A stretch of 64,000 bases of DNA from Hippopus hippopus (GCA_946811185.2 OX328097.1:32821627-32885626); one strand, 5' to 3'. Positions 32,151 through 43,187 are shown, numbered from the stretch's first letter. The notes: generated from the sequence alone by a model not told the origin. A program made the numbers and translations.

Positions 32151-33480
32151 GAAAACAGGAGGGCCATGATGGCCCTGGATCGCTCACCTGAGTCAATAGG
32201 CGAAATTCACTCCACGTGCGTAATTCAATTTCTGACCAATTGTCTGGTCAATTGAGCTTAAAATGTGGCCTCTGGAGCGTCCACAAGGAATTTCCTGAAG
32301 TTGACCTAGTGACCTAATTTATCACCCGATGTGACCCAATTTAGAACTCGTCAAAACATTTATCAAGACAAACATTCTGAACAGTTTCCAAGTTAATTCA
32401 GCAATAAATGTGGCCTCTAGAGTGCCCACAAGGTATTTCTTAAATTTGACCAAGTGACGTAGTTCATGACCCCAGGTGACCCAATTCCAAACTCACCCAA
32501 TATTTCATCAAGACAAACATTCTGACCAATTTTCAAGTCAGTTGAGCAAAAAATATGGCCTCTAGAGTGCCCAAAAAGTATTAGTTTAATTTAACCTTGA
32601 GACCTAGTTTATGACCCCAGGTGACCCAATTTTGAACTGACTGAACACGTTGTGCTCAGATGGGCTAACAAACTCAGAACAGGTTCACTACATACCAAAT
32701 AACAAAGCTCTATGCTTTCCAGTTTTTGAAAAGAAGAATTTTAAAGTTTTCCTTCTTTGTTCCTTTGTTCGAACTTGTGACCCCCGGGGCAGGGCCAGTT
32801 TTGACCCCAGCGGCATCATTGAACAAACTTCGTAGAGGTCCACTAGGAATTGCTACATACCAAATATCAAAGATCCACACCTTCCAGTTTTAGAGAAGAA
32901 GAATTTTAAAGTTTTCCTTCTTTGTTCCTATGTTCGAAATTGTGACCCCTGGGGCGGGGCCAGTTTTGACCCCAGGGGCATCATATGAACAAAATCGGTA
33001 GAGGTCCACTAGAAGATGCTAGATGCCAAATATCACAGCTCCATGCCTTCCAGTTTCAGAGAAGAAGAATTTTAAAGTTTTCTTTCTTTGTTCCTATGTT
33101 CGAACTTGTGACCCCCGGGGCGCGGCCAGTTTTAACCCCAGGGGTATCATATGAACAAACTTGGTAGAGGTCCACTAGGAGATGCTACATACCAAATACC
33201 AAAGCTCTACGCCTTCTAATGTCAGAAAAGAATTTCAAAGATTTTGCTATTTTTTCCTTTCTGTTGCCATAGCAACCAGAGTTAAGGGTGGAATTCAAAG
33301 TCTTGAACAACTTTAGTAGAGCTTCACCCAAGGAACATCCCTGCCAAATTTCACCAAGATTGGCCCAGCGGTTTAGGAGGAGAAGATGTTTAAAGGAATT
33401 GTGGACAGACGGACAGATGGACGCCGGACAATGACCGATCACAATACCTCACCTTAGCACTTCGTGCTCAGGTGAGCTAA
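32151..33480 (+). mobile_element. Helitron/pearl-like element with two core families
   Basis: The left arm GAGGGCCATGATGGCCCT leads to CGCTCACCTGAG. Three units of the 'GTGGCCTCTAGAGTG' core follow (to ~32640), then four highly similar ~150-bp units of the 'GTAGAGGTCCACTAG' core (32660-33230; GACCCCAGGGGCATCAT). A short ACGG-like run (33402-33426) and a right hairpin (CTCACCTTAGCAC, loop TTC, GTGCTCAGGTGAG) finish it, ending CTAA at 33477-33480. Left CTCACCTGAG and right CTCAGGTGAG are inverted. Confidence 0.8.
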
Positions 33481-33489
33481 AAAAAAAAA

Positions 33490-34135
33490 GAGAAATATTT
33501 TTTAAATATTAACTTGAAAATCAACCTCCTAAGCAAATTAATACGTCTCTTTGGTTAAAGGGAGATTACTGGTGCCTAAGTTTGAGTTATTTGTGTATTG
33601 GTGGTCTCCCTTTGATCTTTCGAGAGGAGTCAGGAGTAACGTCCCTTGATGGAAGGATGCACGATGGGTAGAGAGAGAAGCCATGTAAATATATTGAATT
33701 AAATTAAGTTTATACCTGAATACTATGATTTTGAGATATCTTTGGCCGTCAGGACCTAATTCCCAACATTACAATAAAGTTTTCTTCCTGTAAATATTCA
33801 TGCACAATCAAATGAGTAGCGTGCAATCATGGGACGAACAAGCCCAGGGACGAACTGGTTTTGGAACGAACAACCCCGGAAGCAAAGCGGTCAGAAGACA
33901 AATTTTGTGCATATCATTGCGCCAATAGAAGGCTATGAAGAGGTGAAGCTATTTTTATTCAAAAAGAAGTATTTCCACGATCGATAGCCTTTTGCAGTTT
34001 ATTTCAATACGCCATTTCCAATTATATATCTGAGTGCTATTGAAAAACTCATTTGTCTTGAAAAATTGAGTTTAATTGGGTTGACTTCCTTCGGTTTTGG
34101 ACAAAATACTATACATGGTCTTCAAAATTCAATAT
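33490..34135. other. Unassigned stretch
   Basis: Contains near-repeats GGGACGAACAAGCCC, GGGACGAACTGG and GGAACGAACAACCCC (33830-33880). No gene. Confidence 0.4.
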
Positions 34136-34159
34136 TGAACATTTATTATTGATCTCATA

Positions 34160-34256
34160 GTGGCATTGTCTTCGACAAATGCCACAAAAACGGTCAAAGG
34201 GTGTAGATCCGGCGAAGAAATGTACCCCATATGCACCTACACGGTACATTTCTTCA
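34160..34256. repeat. Pair of short perfect inverted repeats
   Basis: GGCATTGTC against GACAAATGCC (34161-34182), and a 13-bp perfect stem GAAGAAATGTACC against GGTACATTTCTTC (34214-34256) around a 17-bp loop. Probably a MITE remnant. Confidence 0.6.
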
Positions 34257-34257
34257 C

Positions 34258-34383
34258 TGGAGCTTTGAAGTGGATTGCCCAAGGACACTCTCACGAAAGA
34301 CCCAGCGGATCCAGCGAGGCTCTAACCCAGGGTTCCAGGTCAGGAGTCCTACGCTTTACCACTGAGCCAAGCAGGACTCTTGC
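34258..34383 (-). mobile_element. SINE fragment with tRNA-like head (second family)
   Basis: In reverse, GGCTCAGTGGTAAAGCGTAGG near 34345-34375 is A-box-like. The body phrase GCCCAAGGACACTC is shared with 56225-56310. The B box is decayed. Confidence 0.5.
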
Positions 34384-34500
34384 AGTAGGAACAGGAAACG
34401 GCAAAAACTGTGCACACCATAGAATGCAGGTCCCCGGTTCGGTACTGCAGTAGGGACGCAGTTAACGCTCTAAATAGATAATGATATGCACACTATTAAA
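34384..34500 (+). repeat. ~63-bp minisatellite, left part
   Basis: One and a half units (GGAACAGGAAACGGCAAAAACTG, CACACCATAGAATGCAGGTC, GTTAACGCTC) of the array that resumes at 35828. Confidence 0.75.
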
Positions 34501-34934
34501 GACGTTTCGTCGGGTTGTCATTGCGCAACATTTCTGCGCATTTTCTGTTTCCTTGCGCGTAATTTTGTTCGATTGTAGTATTATTATCGGACTGCCGATT
34601 TCAGCTGCAAGACGTGGAGGAAGTAGTGGTAGATACAAGTTTTTTTTCAAAGATCAATGTATGAAAGTGTAAACCGTTCCGAAACAGCGGACACGGAACA
34701 GGTACATTTTTCGGACATCACTTATCCGGATAGTAAGTTTATTGTGAGAAAAAAGAGAAAACTACACGCAATTCTCCTTTTCAATGTTTTCAAAGTCTCT
34801 TTCCTGAATATTGATATAAATCGGGATCGCTTGGTTCATTTTGCTATAAGATTCATCTGTTTTTTTTGCCTGCGAGTAATTCCTGGACAGTTCTACTTTT
34901 TTTTTTCCCATCCATAAAAATGTACTATTTCGCA

Positions 34935-35155
34935 TTAACCCTTTCTTAAATGAATTGAATAGGAACTTCTAAATTGAAAGAAGCTGCAGATGACAAATTC
35001 AAAAAAGGTATTAATGCAAGCTGAAATGCCGCTTGTGTAAAAATATTGTGGGGAAAGGCAAAATTGCTTGTTATGAGCAATTACTCTTTTTACAAAAATG
35101 TTTTCCAAAGCGGTCCTATTCCATTGTTTAATCGAGTATATATCAGGGAAAGGCA
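34935..35155. mobile_element. M1-like MITE, diverged
   Basis: TTAACCCTTTC at the left; the arm (GCAGATGACAAATTC) and hairpin (AAATTGCTTGTTATGAGCAATTACTC) match the family layout with changed loop bases. The right end is unclear. Confidence 0.55.
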
Positions 35156-35159
35156 ATAT

Positions 35160-35827
35160 TATCTTTATTGTGAAAAAGACATTAATTTGTGCTGAAAATA
35201 ATTAATCTTACTTATTAATTTGAATCTTGGGTGATTTGTGTCATTTTCGTTTTTCCAAGGGAGGTAATCGAGTCCTAAAATGGGAAAAGTAGCTAGACGA
35301 CCTATCATTTTTTTTTGCATTTTTTGATAAAGGATGTACCCATGTGTATATCTGCGAAAAATAAGAAAAATCTCTGCGCTGGATTTTTTTGGAAGTCAAA
35401 TAATGTCTTGACTTTCTATAATAAAATGATCTTTTTGGCGGTTATGGATGTTATTGAAACATCGATAGCGCGTCATTAATTTGAAACAAATATTAATTTC
35501 TCATCAAGTTGAGAGGATCAATCGATTTCTTATGAATTTAAAACACACAGAACATGATTTGGCTGAAATGATAGACTTTACTCACAAAATTCTGATGTTT
35601 GCTGCAAGAACTGGGTTTTTGTGTAATTTGAAAGAAGGGTTATTTTCTTTATGGGCTCAGAACTTTTTGTTCATCTGGTTAGGTCTGATTATCTCTTCAT
35701 ATACTGAAAGAATATACTTTGAAGTGTCTCTGTGTCAAATTTCACAAAATTCTCTGCGCTAGAAATAACTCGCTGAAACGCCTTCAAATGTGGGTCTCTT
35801 TCAAAAACAGCACGAACAGAAAATGCT
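35160..35827. other. Sequence splitting the minisatellite
   Basis: About 0.67 kb after the MITE. A 93-codon plus-strand frame (35481-35762) has no recognised motif and no good splice sites. Confidence 0.4.
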
Positions 35828-36118
35828 GTAATTAACGTTTACACCATACAAGGCAGGTCTGTTGAGGGTGCAGCAGGAACAGGAAGCGCCAAAAAACTAT
35901 GCACACCATAGGGTGCAGGTCCCTTTTAAGAACTGTAGGGACATAAAACGCTTAAAATAATGTGCGCACCATACAACCCAGGTCCTTTGAAAGTGCTGTC
36001 GGGACAAGAAAGGCCAAAAACTGTGCACACCATAGAATGCAGGTCACTGATTACAACAGCAGGAACCCAAACCGCTCTAAATGATGTGCACGCCATTGAA
36101 TGCATCTCCCTCGTTACG
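35828..36118 (+). repeat. ~63-bp minisatellite, right part
   Basis: Between four and five units of 61-65 bp, each with CACCATA..GCAGGTC, a GGAAC/GGGAC step and AAAACGCT. They are 60-80 % alike by eye. Confidence 0.8.
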
Positions 36119-36294
36119 GCACTTGGCTATGCATGTGGTAGTCACACTGTGTAAATGTGTAAAATGTCTTGTAATAATTAGGATACATTTGGGAAAATAA
36201 GTAATATATAATTGGTAACCCTTAGAATCTAAGCCCAACTTTTTTTTTATTTCTTGCACGATGTAGTTCAAGATCAGGCTGCATATGTGCAGAT

Positions 36295-36437
36295 TTGTTC
36301 TTGGTTGCCGGTCCTTTGAATTGCAGAAAATAGACGAATAGCAAAAAGTTTCGACCAGGTCAGCCTGCGCGGACTGCGCAGGCTGACCTGGGTAGATACT
36401 TTTTGCAGATGCATGTAACCTTTTTTCCACAGAGCAT
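36295..36437. mobile_element. GC-hairpin MITE (family M3), partial
   Basis: Central palindrome CAGGTCAGCCTGCGC ... GCGCAGGCTGACCTG (36356-36391). Right end CCACAGAGCATGATTC matches the family terminus; the left terminus was not found. Confidence 0.7.
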
Positions 36438-36527
36438 GATTCAAATGTAAGAGTATTCAGACGTTTACTTTGTCAAAAATGGTAATTTTGCCACAGATCT
36501 GTAGAGACCGTGAGAAGGGGTATTTAA

Positions 36528-36731
36528 CCCTTATCCTGCTAGGTAAAAGTATTGAAACTTTCAAGCCGATAGTAAACACCCAAATATTGCTGTTTGAAAC
36601 GTATTTTTGGAGGTAAGGTATCTCCTTATCAGACAGTGTAGATCCAAGATCAGACTGCACGTTCTGTGCAGTCTGATCTTGATCTACGCTGTCCGCAAAA
36701 GGTCAGTGAGTCGCGCTTAGCGGCCTAAGGG
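36528..36731. mobile_element. TTAA-type palindromic MITE (family M2), complete
   Basis: 204 bp between TTAA at 36524-36527 and 36732-36735. Ends CCCTTATCCTGC and GGCCTAAGGG. Centre GATCAGACTGCACGTTCTG against CAGTCTGATCTTGATC. Confidence 0.9.
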
Positions 36732-36942
36732 TTAAAAGATATTACCTCCTGGACTCAAGCTAGGTAAAGGGTTAAAACCCAAAGAATGTGGTCAAAAAGA
36801 AATTCTGTCATAACTAGCAATTTCTTGTTTTCTACAGTCTTTTCACATGTTTTTACGTATCGAACCCTTCCACATTTTACAAAGATTTTGTCAAATTCGT
36901 CTCTTGCAAATTTGCTAAACTGTTTTATTTTTTATTTGGTTG

Positions 36943-37565
36943 GATAGTTTTTAACGCCGTTTTCAGAATTTCATCAGTCACATCGATTGATTGATTGTTT
37001 GTATGATGTTTAACGCCGTTTTGAACATTATTTCAGTAATATCGCGGCGGCCAGTGCACCTATCCATGCGTTCCTGGAGTCTCTTTTACCAGTACTCCGA
37101 ACAACATTCTTTCCAAGCCACTGGCTGCTTTCCCACGTAACAATCGTCAAGGCAATGGTCAGCGGTGGGAGAGATTTGAACCCTGTCGCCATGACTATCC
37201 TCAATCCTGGGAAGGAGGTTGGCTGATCCAGGGATCGAACCCAATACTCCCTGTTTTCAAGTCCTGCACGCTGCCGACTGAGCTACCAGGGTTCGGCCAG
37301 TCACATCGAGGCAGCCATTGTATGTATCCATGCTTTCCTGGCTTTTTTGTTCATAGTACTTCGCATAATATTCATCCCAAACTAATGGCTGCTTTCCCAC
37401 GAAACAATCGTTGGAATAATTATCAGTGGTGACAGAGGAATGAATCCTGTTGCTATGACTATCACCTTTTCTTCGAGGAGAAATTCGAAAGAGCTGGGGA
37501 TTCGATCCAGCGACCCCCTGGTTTCAGGTCCTGTACACTATCAGCTGCGCTACCGGACCCCGACA
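36943..37565 (-). mobile_element. Older SINE (S1) split by a younger SINE
   Basis: Tail part at 36943-36986 (GGATAGTTTTTAACGCCG) and body plus head at 37310-37565 (CCATGCTTTCCTGGC ... CTATCAGCTGCGCTACCGG) belong together in minus orientation. The younger SINE occupies 36987-37297. Confidence 0.82.
36987..37297 (-). mobile_element. Younger tRNA-derived SINE (S1) with 12-bp target duplication
   Basis: Full length, minus orientation: TTGATTGATTGTTTG tail, body, and a head with GATCGAACC (B box) and CTGAGCTACC (A box) in reverse. CAGTCACATCGA stands at 36975-36986 and again at 37298-37309. Confidence 0.92.
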
Positions 37566-37896
37566 CAAATTTATTAGAGGGGTTCAGGGCTCTCAGCTGT
37601 CAAGTTTAATGTAAAAACTCGATGGCTCAATCTTGCATAAATGCCTAGTCAGAGTGAACTTTGCAACTGGGGTCAATTCCTCATGAAAGAAAACTGTAAC
37701 AGAACACATTGAAAACATACGAGTACTTATAATATGTTGATGATATGCAGGAATTAAGATCTATTCCATGGATACGCGTGAAAATATTGTGGCAATAGCA
37801 AAAACCTATTTGCCATAAGAAGTTTCTCAAATTGCTGCTATGTTTCAGAACTGATGTAATGGAAACGAAAAAGGCGCCTCCAGGACGTAGTGTTAA

Positions 37897-38113
37897 CCTT
37901 AACCAAACAATTCCCTGTTTAACGACCATGATAACGAAAGCAATCGAAAACGTTGTTGGAATGAGAAAATTTCCATGACAGGCATATTCTCCTTTTCTCA
38001 CAATGTTTGCTACCCTCTCACAGACAAAATCTTATCATTTGATGCACATTTAATTTGTCGTCTGCATATGCTTTAAATTTGAACAATTCTAAAATTTTGT
38101 TGTCTTGTAAAGT
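37897..38113. mobile_element. TTAA-type palindromic MITE (family M1), diverged
   Basis: TTAA at 37893-37896; end trace CTTAACCAAACAA. Hairpin GAGAAAATTTCCATGACAGGCATATTCTCC is imperfect. Right end CTTGTAAAGTG. Confidence 0.65.
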
Positions 38114-38119
38114 GTAGAA

Positions 38120-38780
38120 CATTGAGCATTGTTTCCTTGTACTTATAAACCTTTGCTCAGAGGCCAATGGGAACTACTTAACGTTACTGGTTTTGTTGCA
38201 TGTGAGTGGGATGGAGGAAAGTGTATGCTTTGATAAAAGTGTAAGTGAATGTCTTTCGTTTTGTTACTTCTATCGTTTCTGCCTCTTAGATTACCGGCAA
38301 AAATACATGAGTGGCACAGACACCTTAGGCTTTGCTGTTTTCAACGCCCAGTGTATAAGATGCTTCCTATTTTCCCCGAGCATGTAAGAAAACTAAATTC
38401 TCTCTAGTTTCTTCGGTGGTCTACGTCGATTTTGCTGTATTTAACTTTCATTACGACTGCCAGTGCATCTAACGTATCTCTAGCCAGTGCTACATGTACG
38501 TACAATAATGTTTCGAAGCAACAGGCAACTTTCAAAAACAGAGTATTAGGGTAATTACTTCACTTCTAGTTGACCGAAATATTGACCAATGTCGTTCTTT
38601 GCCTTTGTGTCTTGCTTTACGATAAAATCTTTTTCTCGGTCAAATTCTACGTTTAATATTGCATGTGATTCAAGATGGTTCGTGTCTGTTGATATATCGT
38701 CTGCAAATGTTTTTATTTTCATATAGGCTCAATCTTTGTTGTGCGGTAAAGTTAATACGTGGATAAAAGAAATAGACATT
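38120..38780. other. Unassigned stretch
   Basis: No repeat landmark and no splice-supported frame found. Confidence 0.4.
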
Positions 38781-38788
38781 TGCATTAA

Positions 38789-39009
38789 CTCTTTACCACA
38801 CAGTCCCGAGTTTAAACGACCCTAAGAAAACAGCCTTTTGAAAACATTGTAGGAAAAGGAGAAAATGCTGGTAACCAGCATTTTCTCCTTTTCCCACAAT
38901 GTTCTCTACCCTATCAAATACAAATTCCATCACTTCAGCCATGTTTAAATTGTCGTCTGCAAATGCTTTCAATTTGGACTAGTCTATATTTTTGTCATGT
39001 GGTAAAGAG
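38789..39009. mobile_element. TTAA-type palindromic MITE (family M1), reference-quality copy
   Basis: 221 bp between TTAA at 38785-38788 and 39010-39013. Ends CTCTTTACCACACAG and CATGTGGTAAAGAG. The central hairpin (about 38846-38902) has near-perfect arms of ~27 bp around GGTAACC. Confidence 0.93.
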
Positions 39010-39078
39010 TTAAGGGAGTCCATTGCAAAGACAGTGGAGCAAGTTAGGCCTTGCTCCCTCAGATCCTTTTGACCATAA

Positions 39079-39232
39079 TTCTTTTCCAAATAATCCCCTG
39101 TTTTAGCGACACTTAGGAAAAGGACCTTCAAGATATTTGGGGATGCTGCTTACCAGCATTTTCTTCTTTCCCACAATGTTTTCAAAAGCCTTTTACCTGC
39201 AGGTCGTTAAAGCTCAAGATTGTATGGTTAAG
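39079..39232. mobile_element. M1 MITE, shortened
   Basis: Hairpin GATGCTGCTTACCAGCATTTTC and right end TATGGTTAAGG. Its right TTAA (39233-39236) is also the left TTAA of the next MITE. Confidence 0.7.
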
Positions 39233-39236
39233 GTTA

Positions 39237-39454
39237 ACCCTTAGGCTGCTAAGCACGAATAACTGACCTTTTGCGGACAGTTTAGATCAAGATCAGACTG
39301 CACAGAACGTGCAGTCTGATCTTGGATCTACACTGTCCGATAAGTAGATATCGCCCCCCCCCCCAAAAAAAGGAAAAAAACTTTGAAATAGCAATGTTTT
39401 GCTTTTTACTATCCGCTTGACAGTTCATGTTAGTTATTTAGCAGGATAAGGGTT
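39237..39454. mobile_element. TTAA-type palindromic MITE (family M2)
   Basis: TTAA at 39233-39236 and 39455-39458; ends CCCTTAGGCTGC and GCAGGATAAGGG. Centre ATCAGACTGCACAGAACG against CGTGCAGTCTGATC. A C/A-rich run (39355-39380) lies in the right arm. Confidence 0.88.
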
Positions 39455-39634
39455 TTAAAAAAAACTCTCAGAACAAAGGTTAATGAATAGCGTGTTGAAA
39501 GAGGATGACCTTTGTTTTTTTCACCCATTGACACCACTTGATATTTAGCATGACACAGATATCATAATACCTTGGTCGATACTTTCTGTAGATATATGGA
39601 ACCCCATTTTCACAGAGTATGGGTCATATAATAA

Positions 39635-39896
39635 ATGTTGGCCATGCAATGGCAAAAGGGGGCTTAATGCATCTCCGTAATGCATTGTACCGAGCGAAAC
39701 ATCTCCCAATTAGGGAACCATAAAATCCATTTTGTTGAACGAATACCTGAATCTGAGTGAAACTAGTCCTTCGACATGCAGAAAACTGACAGATAGCAAA
39801 AATTTTTGGTCCGCGTCAGCCTGCGCGGCGCGGACTGCGCAGGCTGACCTGGGTCGATACTTTTTGCAGATGTATTTTTTCACAGAGCATGGCTCA
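39635..39896. mobile_element. GC-hairpin MITE (family M3)
   Basis: Left GGCCATGCAATGGCAAAAGG with GGGCTTAATGCATC, right TTCACAGAGCATGGCTC. The central palindrome GTCAGCCTGCGCGG ... CCGCGC/GCGCAGGCTGAC (39816-39850) is the family hallmark. Confidence 0.8.
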
Positions 39897-39904
39897 TGTA
39901 TATT

Positions 39905-40635
39905 ATGCACGCATGTAATGTTTTCCTAAATGCACGCCTGATATCGAGAAAATTAGTGCTCCGGTACTAGAAGTGAGAAAAACAATTTGCGTTCAAATGA
40001 AGGTCATGAAGGTACATTATACAAGCAAGCCTATAAAATCTTGTTCTGCGCATGTACAATTCTATAATTGCCCTACTTCACTATAGAATACATGAATTGT
40101 TATGTCACACTTCCAGCATTGGGGATTTTTATCGATTTGTCTAATAGGTTAACGGCGGTCGAAATCAAAATTGGATGGTATCAAAGGACTGAAAGTCCTG
40201 AAAGGCAAATTTGCACTAAACTATGAAAAGGGCATAATTTTTGCATTATGGGGATATGAAGAATACGCCATTATCATATGATTTTTCATGAAATCTAATA
40301 TAGTAATTACTTCGGTGAACCGTAGAGGGAGAGGCAAGTAAAATCCTAGTCCGATTATTGCACAAGTGTATGTCAGACACCCAGGCCATGCCCCTCCGCC
40401 TTTGTTTAATTGAACAAGTTGTAGAAAGATAACCTATTAATTAACCTGCAATAAAAATGCATGTAATCGTATATCACTGTATCAACATGCAGCAAATCTC
40501 CAAATGATTGCAGGTCATGTGACAGGGATTGCCATCGCTAATATATATATCAATCTGATCTTGGAGAAGTTATTCGTGGCGATTACTTTCTCTCATCTTT
40601 TCACGTTGTTGTCACATGAATTTGCGCCATAGTCT
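39905..40635. other. Unassigned stretch
   Basis: No gene or named repeat recognised. Confidence 0.4.
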
Positions 40636-40639
40636 GTGA

Positions 40640-40760
40640 AATGGGTGTTTGATGTATCTGTACAAGTATCAATCTGGTCAGCCTGCGCAGGCCGATCTGG
40701 GTCGAATTTATTTGCTATATGTAAATTTTCTGCATGTCTAAGAAATAGTCTACCTTGTGA
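40640..40760. mobile_element. M3 MITE fragment
   Basis: GTCTGTGAAATGGGTGTTTGATG (left-end trace) and half of the GC palindrome (TGGTCAGCCTGCGCAGGCC). Shortened loop. Confidence 0.6.
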
Positions 40761-40919
40761 TTCAGTAATTTGACAAATTCGATATTATTGAATAATAATT
40801 ATGTGATGACTTGCTTGGTATGGTGCATCACATGACTCATATAATTTTCTTTATCAATATTTACAATGACTCAAAGTCGTTGTAGCAATTCGGTCTAAGA
40901 GGGAATGAATGAAAGTTAA

Positions 40920-41122
40920 CCCTTATCCTGCCAAATAACCGAAACGAAATTTCAATTCGATAGTAAAACCCCAAATATTGCTATTTCAAAGGTATGTTTT
41001 GGAGAATAATATCTCCTTATCGGACAGTGTAGATCAAAGATCGAACTGCACGTTCTGTGCAGTCTGATCTTGATCTACCCTGTCCGAAAAAGGTCAGTGA
41101 GTCGCGCTAAGCAGCCAAAGGG
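40920..41122. mobile_element. TTAA-type palindromic MITE (family M2), complete
   Basis: 203 bp between TTAA at 40916-40919 and 41123-41126. Ends CCCTTATCCTGCC and GCAGCCAAAGGG. Centre TCGAACTGCACGTTC against GTGCAGTCTGATC. Confidence 0.88.
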
Positions 41123-41597
41123 TTAACCGTAGTTTAGCTCATGTGCAGCAATACGAAAGCTAACAAGATTCTATTTAAACCTGGACTGATTTATGGGCAT
41201 TGTATTTGCGCAAAATTTCTGTTAATGCTCCTCAGGATGTACTCACTGCAATATTCAACTGAGTTTCAAAAGTTATGAACCAATCTAATCACACTTTGTA
41301 GACGAGTAGGTACATCTTGGTCAGCTCACTTAGCCTAACACAGGTTATCAAAGGCCATTGAGTTGTGTGGTAGCAGTATTTATATGTATGTTAAGCAGGG
41401 ATTAAGTCATATTTTTAGGTCATTTTCAGGTACACAAAATCAAAATACTCCAGATCAAAAACCTGCAGGGTATAATCTTTTTATAGTTGGCGGGTAACAC
41501 TTCGTTGTATAAGAAACGATGGTAAATGTTGACCGGGAGCTTTTTAATGATTAATGATAGAAACGCCTAAATTAGTTGTCTAAGAGTAACAAACGAA

Positions 41598-41600
<3 letters not shown>

Positions 41601-41630
<30 letters not shown>
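41601..41630. repeat. (GA)n microsatellite
   Basis: Fifteen uninterrupted AG units. Confidence 0.97.
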
Positions 41631-41631
<1 letters not shown>

Positions 41632-42844
41632 ATCATGACTTAGGAAGAAATCATCCACTCGATCAGTTACGGAGAAATCCAAAAATTTTCTTTCACAAAA
41701 AGTCACGATGGTCACCCTATGTCCTCGGAGTAATAGTTTTAGGTAATTCTTCCTACTTTTAACCCATGGCCAACTGAAAAATATTTTCAATAGAAGACTT
41801 TGAAAAAAATCTTTGTGAAATATGGAAAATCAGTATGAATATGGGGTTTTGTTAGCACAGATAATCTAAAAAAAAGGATAACGTCTTATAGAAAAAACGC
41901 GTTGTACCATAAGGTACATAACATAGATAATCTAATTTAAAAAAAAGACTGACCCTTCAGCGCTGTAGATGCACAGTGTCCTTTATTTAGAAATATACTA
42001 TTGAAAGTGCATGTTCCATTTATGAAACTGGAAAGGTCCATTTCATCCACTCAACAGTTTCTAGGTTAACCTATAACACATCACCAGTATACAAATTTTA
42101 GACTTGTCCAAACTGAAAAGAGATGTTATAAGATATGGCCCAAATTTCGAAATGCCATTGGAAACGAATGAAAAATACAAATTAGTACAAGAAAAAGATT
42201 TTATCACACAAGTTATCTTGTTTTCAGTGTTTTGTATACCTACTCGTTACGAATTTTCTTGTCTTATGCACATTGGAAATCTATAAGCATACTGTGATGT
42301 CATTTATGACGTCATTTTATACTTTTTTCAAAGACGTAAATCGGGTTTTATACATGAAATTACCACGTGTGCATATATATTTTTGCATGTTGTGATCGAT
42401 AATTGGTGAGAAATTGCTATGCGATAAAAATAATCTGATTTTGGCTTTAGAGATGAAATTCTATCAAGCGAGTCCAGAGAAATAAGGCATGAACAAGCGC
42501 CGCAAGAAAACGATTCACGTTAACCACTGTTTTATATTGGCGTTATAAAATGGCCCGCAAATAGGCCCACAGAAGCCGGAAGAATTAACATTACCCCATT
42601 TTTGTCCAATCTGAAACTACTAATTTTTCATTCAAAGCTACTACGATAAGGTAGCTCGAAAGCCTGCTTATACAGCTACTCTAACAAATATACCTTTAGC
42701 TATACAAGGAAATAAATGTAAAGTACACACCTGGTGTTTCTCAGGATCACCAGTCTTTTGATATACATTTACTTTGAAAAAAAAAAAAAGCCTTTGGCTC
42801 CACAATGAATTAAAGTTTCTGCTTCCGGTATCAAAATCCCTTTT

Positions 42845-42863
42845 TGTTGTTGTTGTTGTTGTT
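42845..42863. repeat. (GTT)n microsatellite
   Basis: Six GTT units. Confidence 0.9.
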
Positions 42864-42987
42864 AAAGTGGTCCAGATGGACCTAAATTTACGAAACATTG
42901 CCGCGTAGGGAGAGAAGCATATCACATTTTCCATTACCCGGGTACTTATTATCTTACAAACGAGGCATTCATCATTGATTTAGGCAA

Positions 42988-43187
42988 CTCTTACACTTTA
43001 CCAGACGACAAAATGCTAAACTACGCAAAACTGGGAGCATTTGCAGATGACAAGTTAACTGCGGTTCAAAAATGAAATCATCTATTTTTAAAAGGTGCTG
43101 GTTACCAGCAATTTCTCCCTTTCCCACAAAGTTTTAAAAAGCTATTCTCTTATGGGTCGTTAAAATACTAGATTGTTTGGTAAACGG
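42988..43187. mobile_element. TTAA-type MITE (family M1), shortened centre
   Basis: Left trace CTTACACTTTACCAGACG, arm GAGCATTTGCAGATGACAAG, short hairpin GGTGCTGGTTACCAGCAATTTC, right end TTTGGTAAACGG and TTAA at 43188-43191. Confidence 0.78.

Larger units (their letters stand above)
41130..42985. other. Unassigned stretch
   Basis: Includes a (GA)n and a (GTT)n microsatellite. A possible 41-bp micro-exon on the minus strand (42731-42771; T-rich tract ending CAAAG, then CAG and GTGTGT) is too short to assign. Nothing else supported. Confidence 0.4.

Noticed and set aside
35481..35762. 93-codon plus-strand frame
   Set aside because: No motif, no splice sites and no homologous family that I recognise; the length is within chance for AT-rich DNA.
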